Source of the DNA: JBAJNN01 sp036881905
GTDB lineage: Bacteria > Pseudomonadota > Alphaproteobacteria > Rhizobiales > Im1
Assembly: GCA_036881905.1 (NCBI GenBank)
Contig: JBAJNN010000045.1
Span: 1 to 12,003, forward strand
Direction: 5' to 3'
DNA length: 12,003 nucleotides
The notes beneath the pieces were generated by a model. The model made no database searches and was not told the DNA's origin. It saw only the letters and a list, made by a program, of their open reading frames with translations. Both the position numbers and the translations under genes were made by a program. Below, one piece after another: positions 6,708 to 12,003 of this stretch. Numbering within the stretch: the first letter of the stretch is position 1; each line of letters starts with the position of its first letter.

Positions 6708-9700
6708 GGGCAACGAACATCGCGGCGGCGAAGGCGACCAAGGCCCAGGCCCGCGCTGGCGATCCGGCGGTGTCCGCCTGGGTGTCGGCCAGCGCCGGGT
6801 CCGGCAAGACCCATGTTCTGGTGGCCAGGGCCATTCGGCTGATGCTGTCGGGCACGCCGCCGGGGCGCATTTTGTGTCTGACCTTCACCCGCGCGGCGGC
6901 CGCGGAGATGGCCAATCGGTTGTTCAAACGCTTAAGCCGGTGGATCGCGCTCGGCGATGACGCGCTTAGCGCCGAGATTCAACGGCTGAGCGGTCTCGCA
7001 TCGCCCTTCGCCGGCAACCTCGCCACGGCGCGGCGGTTGTTCACGCGAGCGCTGGAAACGCCGGGCGGCCTTAAAATTCAGACCATTCATGCCTTTTGCG
7101 AAAAACTTCTGCAGCGCTTTCCCATCGAGGCCGGTGTTATTCCAGGCTTTGAGGTCATGGATGAGCGCGCCGCCGGTGAGCTGATCGGGAACATTCGCGC
7201 CGCAATCCTCAGCGTCGCCGCAACGGCCGCGCAAAGCGAGCCGGGCCGGGCGCTCGATGTGGTCTCGCGCTATGTCAATGCGACCGATTTCGACACATTG
7301 CTCAAAGCCATACTGGCCAAACGCACCGAACTCGCCCGCCTGTTCGCGGCCCATGGCGGCGTGGATGGCGCCATGGCGGGGTTGCGCGCACGGCTGGGTC
7401 TTGGGACCGACGACAGGTTTGAGACGCTCATTCCCGATCTTCTCGATCGCGTCGATCGCAATCGCGCGCTTAAGGCGCGGCGCTGCCTCGGCGGCGGCGG
7501 AAAGCGCAATGACGCCCAGGCCACCTTGCTCGATATCCTGATCTCCGGGGAGGCCGGTGTCGATGCCCGCCTTGACGCCATGAAACGCCTGAGCCTGACC
7601 CAAAAAGGCCAGCCCAAGGCCGATCGATCGCTGATGAGCGCGGCCCTGGCCGCGAAACACCCTGACGTTCTGGATTTTCTGGCCGGGATGCGTGAGAGCG
7701 TCGTTGACTATATCGAGCGCGAAGGAGCGCTTCATCATATCGAGGCAACCCAGGCCGCGTTGCGGCTCGGCCACGCCATGATCGGCGGTTATGAGGCGGC
7801 CAAGCGCGAACGGGGCCGCTATGATTACGATGATCTGATTGCCCGCGCGCTCGGTTTGTTCGCGGCGGGAGGGCAGGCCGGGTGGGTTCTCTACAAACTC
7901 GATGGCGGCATCGACCATATTCTCATCGACGAGGCTCAGGACACCTCGCCCGATCAATGGCGCATCGTGCGGGCCATCGCCGATGAATTCCATTCCGGCC
8001 TGGGCGCGCGCGGCGATATGGAGCGCACCGTCTTCGTCGTCGGCGACCGCAAACAGTCGATTTATTCGTTTCAGGGTGCCGAGGCCGACGGTTTCGACGC
8101 CATGCGCGGCTATTTTCGCGACCGCGCGCGCGGCGCGGGCAAGCCGTTCGCAACCGTCGATCTCAATGTGTCCTTCCGCTCCACCAAAGCCGTGCTTGAG
8201 GCTGTCGATCGGGTGTTCGCCAATGGCCAGGCGGCGCGGGGTCTCTCCCGGGACGGAACACCGCTTATGCCCCATGCGCCGGCGCGCGCGCACGCGGCCG
8301 GTCTTGTCGAAATCTGGCCGGTGGAAAAACCGCCAAGCGACGAAAAGCCCGGACCCTGGGATGCCCCGCTCGATGCCGTCCCCCGCTCGCATCCGGCCAC
8401 GCGGCTGGCCGAAAAGATTGCCTCCACCATCCGTGGTTGGCTCGATGATGGCGAGATTCTGGCCTCGGCCGGTCGTCCGATCCGGCCCGGCGATATTCTG
8501 ATCCTGCTGCGCCGTCGCGACCGTTTCATGGCGGCGCTCGCGGCCGCTCTCAAACGCCGCAATGTGCCGGTGGCCGGTGTGGATCGCCTGGAGCTGACCG
8601 GCCATATCGCGGTGATGGATCTGATGGCGCTCGCTCGGTTCATGCTGATGCAGGATGATGATCTGACCCTGGCGACGCTTTTGAAAAGCCCGCTTCTGGC
8701 CCGCGACGATGGCAGGCCTTTGACCGATGACGACCTGTTTGCCTTATGTCATGGGCGCAAGGGCACGTTATGGCGCGCCTTGAGGGATGCGGTTGGCCAT
8801 CACCAAGCCCCTTACCTCCGCGCGGTGGAAACGCTTGAGAATTGGCTGGCGCGCGCCGATGCCGCCCCGCCTTATGAATTTTTCGCCCGAATTCTGGGCG
8901 CCGAGCGCGGCCGCGCCAAATTCGCCGCCCGTTTCGGCGTGCAAGCCAACGATCCCCTCGATGAATTTCTGCGCGCCGCTCTCGACCATGACTGCGAGCA
9001 CACGCCCTCTCTGCAGGGCTTTATCGACTGGCTGGAGCGCGCCTCGATCACCGTCAACCGCGATATGGCCCATGGCGGCGACGAGGCGCGCATCATGACC
9101 GTTCATGGCGCCAAGGGGTTGGAGGCCGATATTGTGTTCATGCCCGATACCTGTAGCCTGCCGCGGGCTTATCATGGGCCGGATCTGATCTTCATGGACG
9201 ATCGCAAGGGCGGCGGGCCCGACCTGCCCTTATGGCTTTTGGCGAGGAAATACCGCGCGCGCGCGATTGCCGATGCGGTCGAATCGCAAAGGGATCGTCA
9301 GCTGGAGGAGTATAATCGCCTGCTTTACGTCGCCATGACCCGGGCCCGGGATCGGTTGTATATTTGCGGCCATGACACCGGCAACCGGCGCGAACCGGGC
9401 TGCTGGTACGATCTGATCGTTGCCGCGCTCAAGGGTTTGGGCGAGGAGGTGAGTTTGGCGGATGGGTCAAGCGTTTGGCGGATCGAGAATCTTGGCGATA
9501 TATCGCCAAGCGATGACGTGAAGGAAACGCCCGCCCCGCCGCCGACCCCTGGGCCGCTCGGGGACTGGGCGTTCAGACCCGCCGCGCGACAGCGACAGGG
9601 CGGGCGTCCTGACGTGGTTTTGCCCTCATATCCGAACCCCGATCGGCGGGGGCCGTCGGGCGAGGATGGTGTCTCGCCATTGGCGGTGGCCGATGATCCC

Positions 9701-10213
9701 TTGCGCTACCGGCGCGGGCTGCTGATTCACCGTTTGCTGCAAAGCCTGCCGGAGCTTAAGCCCGAGGCGCGTTTGGCCCGCGCCAGGCGGTTTTTGTCGA
9801 TGCCGGTTCATGGGCTGGATGGCCCGCAAGTCGAAGAGATTACCAGCGAGGTCATGGCGGTGCTCGATCACCCCGAGCTGGGCGAGGTGTTTGCGCCGGG
9901 AAGCCTGGCTGAGGTTCCAATTACGGCGATGGAGCGCGCCGGCGCGGCCGATGGAAAGACGCCTCCTGTCGCCATGAGCGGTCGAATCGACCGGTTGGCG
10001 ATTAAGGGCGATGATTTGTTTCTGGTCGATTTCAAAACCGAGCGTTCCCCGCCGGTCGCTCTCGACGATGTGCCCGCCGCCTATCTGCGCCAGCTTGGCG
10101 GCTATGGCGCGGCGTTGCGGCGGATTTTCCCCGAAAAGCGCCTACGGGCCGCCATTGTGTGGACCAAGGCGCCGCGCCTGATGGACGTGCCGGCCGACCG
10201 GCTTCACAAATGA
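6704..10213 (+). CDS. addA: Double-strand break repair helicase-nuclease AddA
   Basis: AddA is the UvrD/Rep-type 3'-5' helicase and nuclease subunit of AddAB. All superfamily 1 helicase motifs are present. They are Walker A ASAGSGKT (about residues 29-36), CLTFTRAAAAEM, QTIHAFCEKLLQRFP, Walker B DEAQDTS (409 on), GDRKQSIYSFQGAEA (447 on), NVSFRST (about 488), TVHGAKGLE (about 799) and NRLLYVAMTRARDRLY (871 on). The C-terminal RecB-type nuclease has His1009 in LLIHRLL, Asp1096 in GRIDRL, Asp1109/Lys1111 in VDFKTE, and YLRQLGGY. ATG 6704 was chosen because it overlaps the addB stop as ATGA; the frame is open further upstream to an ATG at 6665, which would add 13 unlikely residues. At 1169 aa it is full length. 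No trxA follows, although that gene often comes next in alphaproteobacteria; folD is downstream instead. Confidence 0.97.
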   Translation: MRATNIAAAKATKAQARAGDPAVSAWVSASAGSGKTHVLVARAIRLMLSGTPPGRILCLTFTRAAAAEMANRLFKRLSRWIALGDDALSAEIQRLSGLASPFAGNLATARRLFTRALETPGGLKIQTIHAFCEKLLQRFPIEAGVIPGFEVMDERAAGELIGNIRAAILSVAATAAQSEPGRALDVVSRYVNATDFDTLLKAILAKRTELARLFAAHGGVDGAMAGLRARLGLGTDDRFETLIPDLLDRVDRNRALKARRCLGGGGKRNDAQATLLDILISGEAGVDARLDAMKRLSLTQKGQPKADRSLMSAALAAKHPDVLDFLAGMRESVVDYIEREGALHHIEATQAALRLGHAMIGGYEAAKRERGRYDYDDLIARALGLFAAGGQAGWVLYKLDGGIDHILIDEAQDTSPDQWRIVRAIADEFHSGLGARGDMERTVFVVGDRKQSIYSFQGAEADGFDAMRGYFRDRARGAGKPFATVDLNVSFRSTKAVLEAVDRVFANGQAARGLSRDGTPLMPHAPARAHAAGLVEIWPVEKPPSDEKPGPWDAPLDAVPRSHPATRLAEKIASTIRGWLDDGEILASAGRPIRPGDILILLRRRDRFMAALAAALKRRNVPVAGVDRLELTGHIAVMDLMALARFMLMQDDDLTLATLLKSPLLARDDGRPLTDDDLFALCHGRKGTLWRALRDAVGHHQAPYLRAVETLENWLARADAAPPYEFFARILGAERGRAKFAARFGVQANDPLDEFLRAALDHDCEHTPSLQGFIDWLERASITVNRDMAHGGDEARIMTVHGAKGLEADIVFMPDTCSLPRAYHGPDLIFMDDRKGGGPDLPLWLLARKYRARAIADAVESQRDRQLEEYNRLLYVAMTRARDRLYICGHDTGNRREPGCWYDLIVAALKGLGEEVSLADGSSVWRIENLGDISPSDDVKETPAPPPTPGPLGDWAFRPAARQRQGGRPDVVLPSYPNPDRRGPSGEDGVSPLAVADDPLRYRRGLLIHRLLQSLPELKPEARLARARRFLSMPVHGLDGPQVEEITSEVMAVLDHPELGEVFAPGSLAEVPITAMERAGAADGKTPPVAMSGRIDRLAIKGDDLFLVDFKTERSPPVALDDVPAAYLRQLGGYGAALRRIFPEKRLRAAIVWTKAPRLMDVPADRLHK

Positions 10214-10300
10214 CGCCATGTGTTCACAATAACGCCATGCGCGTGTCGGTAAACCGCCGACGACCCGCATTGAGTCCCGGCTTGAAACCACAATTCATAT

Positions 10301-10562
10301 CGGTTACCCGTTGGCCATGGTGGCTTTTTGTCGTTGTCGCCGATCTTGCGGGAGATGGAATATGACGGCCGAGATTATCGACGGAAAAGCTCTCAGCGCC
10401 GGTTTGCGCGCCAAGGTGGCCAAGGCGGTTGCGGTTACCCGTTGGCCATGGTGGCTTTTTGTCGTTGTCGCCGATCTTGCGGGAGACGGAATATGACTGC
10501 CGAGATTATCGACGGAAAAGCTCTCAGCGCCGGTTTGCGCGCCAAGGTGGCCGAGGCGGTTG
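10301..10562 (+). repeat. 131-bp tandem duplication of the folD leader and first 23 codons
   Basis: Unit 1 is 10301-10431 and unit 2 is 10432-10562. They differ at three bases: T10356/C10487, G10367/T10498 and A10422/G10553. Each unit holds the leader starting CGGTTACCC, a GGGAGA ribosome-binding site and the start ATGACNGCCGAG. The period is not a multiple of three, so unit 1 is out of frame with the rest of folD. A short CGGTT-type microhomology lies at the junction. Confidence 0.96.
10362..10496 (+). pseudogene. 44-residue folD N-terminal fragment overlapping the folD start
   Basis: This reading frame starts at the duplicated folD ATG with its own GGGAGA site. It encodes the first 23 FolD residues (MTAEIIDGKA and onward, with Lys for Glu at position 21). 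It then runs out of frame through the second leader copy as a Trp/Val-rich tail (TRWPWWLFVVVADLAG) and stops at TGA 10494-10496. The stop overlaps the real folD start as ATGA. It is a by-product of the duplication. It is probably translated if the leader is transcribed, and it would deliver ribosomes directly to folD. The tail is hydrophobic but short. Confidence 0.75.
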
Positions 10563-11398
10563 CGGCGCTCAAGGCGCCGCCTCACGCGCTGACCCCAGGC
10601 CTCGCCGTGGTGCTGGTCGGCGACGATCCGGCAAGCCAGCTCTATGTGCGCAACAAGGCGCGCAGGACGATCGATGTCGGCATGGCCTCCTTTGAACACC
10701 GTCTTAATGTGGAAACCCCGCAATCGGACCTTCTCGATCTGATCGCCGAACTCAACGCCGAGCGCAACATCCACGGGATTCTGGTTCAGTTGCCCTTGCC
10801 ACGCCAGATTGACGAGGGCGCAATCATCGACGCCATCGATCCGGCCAAGGATGTTGACGGGTTTCATGTCATCAACGCCGGAAGGCTGGCCACCGGCCAC
10901 AGCGCCATGGCGCCCTGCACGCCGCTTGGCTGTTACATGCTGCTTAAACACTATCTCGGTGATCTCTCCGGCCTCGATGCAGTGATCATCGGGCGGTCCA
11001 ATATCGTCGGCAAACCCATGGCGCGGCTGTTGTTGGCAGCCGATTGCACCGTCACCGTGACCCATTCGCGCAGCCGCAACCTGGCCGCTCATTGCCACCG
11101 GGCCGATATTCTCATCGCCGCCGCCGGACGGCCCGCCATGGTCAAGGCCGGTTGGGTCAAGCCCGGCGCGACGGTGATCGATGTCGGCATAAACCGCCGG
11201 CCCGCGCCGGGCAAGGGCGAGAACACATATCGCCTTGTCGGCGACGTCGCTTTCGACGAGGTTGTCGAGGTGGCCGGCGCCATCACCCCGGTGCCGGGCG
11301 GCGTCGGCCCGATGACCATCGCCTGCCTGCTCGCCAATACCGTCATTGCCGCCTGTCGCGCCAATGGTATCGACGACCCCGATTTGTCGATGCCGTGA
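10493..11398 (+). CDS. folD: Bifunctional methylenetetrahydrofolate dehydrogenase/cyclohydrolase FolD
   Basis: FolD interconverts 5,10-methylene-, methenyl- and 10-formyl-tetrahydrofolate, using NADP, in cytosolic one-carbon metabolism. The 301-residue product is full length. It shows the catalytic YVRNK (Tyr51, Lys55), GILVQLPLP, the KDVDGFH segment, PCTPLG, the dinucleotide-binding IGRSNIVGKPMA, TVTHSRS, KPGATVIDVGINR and the C-terminal signature PVPGGVGPMT. ATG 10493 is preceded by GGGAGA (10481-10486) at 6-nt spacing. The open frame extends upstream to 10328 only because of the duplicated leader, so the longer start is rejected. The first 23 codons and leader are duplicated just upstream. 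The stop codon is followed directly by sequence (ATGGGTTGCCAGAGC, from 11398) resembling the end of module S, so island B begins right at the gene's 3' end. Confidence 0.97.
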   Translation: MTAEIIDGKALSAGLRAKVAEAVAALKAPPHALTPGLAVVLVGDDPASQLYVRNKARRTIDVGMASFEHRLNVETPQSDLLDLIAELNAERNIHGILVQLPLPRQIDEGAIIDAIDPAKDVDGFHVINAGRLATGHSAMAPCTPLGCYMLLKHYLGDLSGLDAVIIGRSNIVGKPMARLLLAADCTVTVTHSRSRNLAAHCHRADILIAAAGRPAMVKAGWVKPGATVIDVGINRRPAPGKGENTYRLVGDVAFDEVVEVAGAITPVPGGVGPMTIACLLANTVIAACRANGIDDPDLSMP

Positions 11399-11413
11399 TG
11401 GGTTGCCAGAGCC

Positions 11414-11459
11414 TGATCCGGGCCGGAGAAGCGAGAGCTGCGGACGACCAAGATTATGC
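11414..11459 (+). repeat. Repeat unit R9 (type alpha)
   Basis: The unit runs from TGATCC to GATTATGC with the alpha core GAGAGCTGCGGACGACCAAG and a small insertion (GGAGAAGCG). It lies 15 bp after the folD stop, preceded by ATGGGTTGCCAGAGC, which resembles the right ends of S1 and S2. Confidence 0.9.
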
Positions 11460-11670
11460 GGCCGGGATAAACAGGGGCCGTGTGGCTGAATGGTCCGAGG
11501 CGATGGCACGCGCCCCGTGACCCTGAAAGCGCGGGTGCCGGGGGGCGTTTTAAGACCGGCTTGATGGCGGCGGCGTTGTGGTGATGCGTGCGGTCACCGC
11601 CGGGGTGGCGGCGGTTTTCCCGTCCATGCCGCCAGTGGCGTTGAACGTCATGGGTTGCGGGCCCAAAGCC
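11460..11670 (+). repeat. Module S2, second copy of the ~210-bp sequence
   Basis: It matches S1 (2691-2904) along its whole length in the same orientation. It lacks the extra GCGC run of S1 and one base each in two G-runs. A hairpin ACCGCC (11596-11601) / GGCGGT (11610-11615) followed by T residues to 11618 looks like a weak terminator; S1 has GGCGGG there and loses the T-run. No coding function is recognised. Confidence 0.88.
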
Positions 11671-11772
11671 TGATCCGGGCCGGAGCGTAAGCGAGGGTGG
11701 ATCAAGATTATGCGGCTATAGGAAGAGCCTGATCCGGGCCGGAGCGTAAGCGAGGGTGGATCAGGATTATGC
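11671..11772 (+). repeat. Repeat units R10 and R11 (type beta)
   Basis: R10 is 11671-11713 and R11 is 11730-11772. Both read TGATCCGGGCCGGAGCGTAAG through the beta core AAGCGAGGGTGGATCA to GATTATGC. R11 contains CCTGATCC facing GGATCAGG, a perfect 8-bp inverted pair. R11 runs into an A-rich linker (TTACAAAACAAAATAT), as R8 does in island A. Confidence 0.9.
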
Positions 11773-11788
11773 TTACAAAACAAAATAT

Positions 11789-11831
11789 TAGAGCGCAATG
11801 GCGATTCAATTCGGACGCAAATACCGCTCTA
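11789..11831 (+). repeat. AGAGC palindromic element closing island B
   Basis: TAGAGCG (11789-11795) faces CGCTCTA (11825-11831), a perfect 7-bp inverted repeat. The interior contains GCGATTCAATTCGGACGCAA. It is a diverged relative of 3447-3488 (shared GATTC and ATT core, same position after an A-rich linker). Its right edge CTAG (11829-11832) directly adjoins the insertion-sequence end. Confidence 0.75.
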
Positions 11832-12003
11832 GCTGTGAGCTTTCAATAGGTTGTTCTTGTTTAGGCCGAGGCGACTGATTGGGGTTTGATCTTTTATTGC
11901 ACCGTGTGGTCGATGCCAATTGTAGAGGGGGATCCACACGGGCAGGTCTGCGGCGCGCTGATCTGAGGTCTGATAGGCGCGGGCATAGGCCCGTTCCCTC
12001 AAG
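11829..12003 (-). CDS. IS481-family transposase, C-terminal 57 residues
   Basis: Reading the minus strand from 12002, the frame encodes the end of a DDE integrase-type transposase. It includes PLYNWHRPHGAIKDQTPISR and LGLNKNNLLKAHS, followed by TAG. The YNWHRPH...PISRLGL signature is typical of the IS481 family C-terminus. The N-terminal part lies beyond the right edge. The stop codon (complement of 11829-11831) lies just outside the element's terminal inverted repeat and seems to be supplied by the CTAG target. Confidence 0.92.
   Translation of the reverse strand, partial: LRERAYARAYQTSDQRAADLPVWIPLYNWHRPHGAIKDQTPISRLGLNKNNLLKAHS
11834..12003 (-). mobile_element. IS481-family insertion sequence, one end only
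   Basis: On the plus strand the terminus begins TGTGAGCTTTCAATAGGTTG at 11834. It closely resembles the IS481 inverted-repeat end (TGTGAAGATTCAATAGGTTG, from memory). The adjacent outside bases are TCTAGC (11828-11833), which fit the CTAG-centred target reported for IS481. The other end and the duplicated target lie outside the window. Confidence 0.85.

Noticed and set aside
6932..8605. 557-codon minus-strand frame within addA
   Set aside because: It lies opposite a fully conserved addA sequence and is a GC-bias shadow without recognisable motifs.
10214..10300. Gene or terminator between addA and the folD leader (GTCGG/CCGAC at 10245-10261)
   Set aside because: The stem is only 5 bp with no T-run, and no plausible coding frame is present.
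10282..10307. Possible sigma70 promoter upstream of folD (TTGAAA, then TATCGG or GGTTAC)
   Set aside because: Spacing is 10 or 14 bp and the -10 match is poor, so I cannot support it.
10304..11509. 401-codon minus-strand frame opposite folD
   Set aside because: It covers the tandem duplication, folD and island B in antisense; folD on the plus strand has all its family signatures.

Overview
The window is GC-rich, tightly packed and largely co-directional (+ strand). Gene content and order (a DivL-like PAS kinase next to tsaE, then addB-addA) suggest an alphaproteobacterium, probably Rhodospirillales-like. This rests on protein resemblance only, and I cannot name a species.

Layout. (1) 1-2027: the 3' part of a PAS-rich sensor-kinase gene of the DivL type, entering from the left. 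Its visible 5' part carries an in-frame 141-bp tandem repeat, and its phosphoacceptor position is Tyr instead of His. (2) 2027-2590: tsaE, stop-start coupled to the kinase gene. (3) 2588-3488: repeat island A. It holds eight short palindrome-ended units, a ~210-bp module (S1), a ~207-bp copy of the tsaE 3' end and a closing AGAGC palindrome. (4) 3561-3590: a rho-independent terminator lying inside the longest reading of addB. (5) 3498-10213: addB and addA, overlapping by ATGA, encoding the AddAB helicase-nuclease for double-strand-break repair. (6) 10301-11398: folD, preceded by a 131-bp tandem duplication of its own leader and first codons. (7) 11398-11831: repeat island B, with three more units, a second copy of the ~210-bp module (S2) and a second AGAGC palindrome. 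(8) 11829-12003, minus strand: the end of an IS481-family element, apparently inserted in the CTAG at the edge of that palindrome.

The core genes are ordinary housekeeping functions: cell-cycle signalling, t6A tRNA modification, DNA break repair and one-carbon metabolism. The striking feature is the genome dynamics. Three partial gene duplications (divL interior, tsaE tail, folD head), each about 98-99% identical, lie within 12 kb. Two direct-repeat islands of one repeat family bracket addB-addA-folD. The cell-wall recycling genes amgK and murU, which as I recall often sit between tsaE and addB in alphaproteobacteria, are absent, and island A occupies that place. I found no defence system, CRISPR array, rRNA or tRNA.
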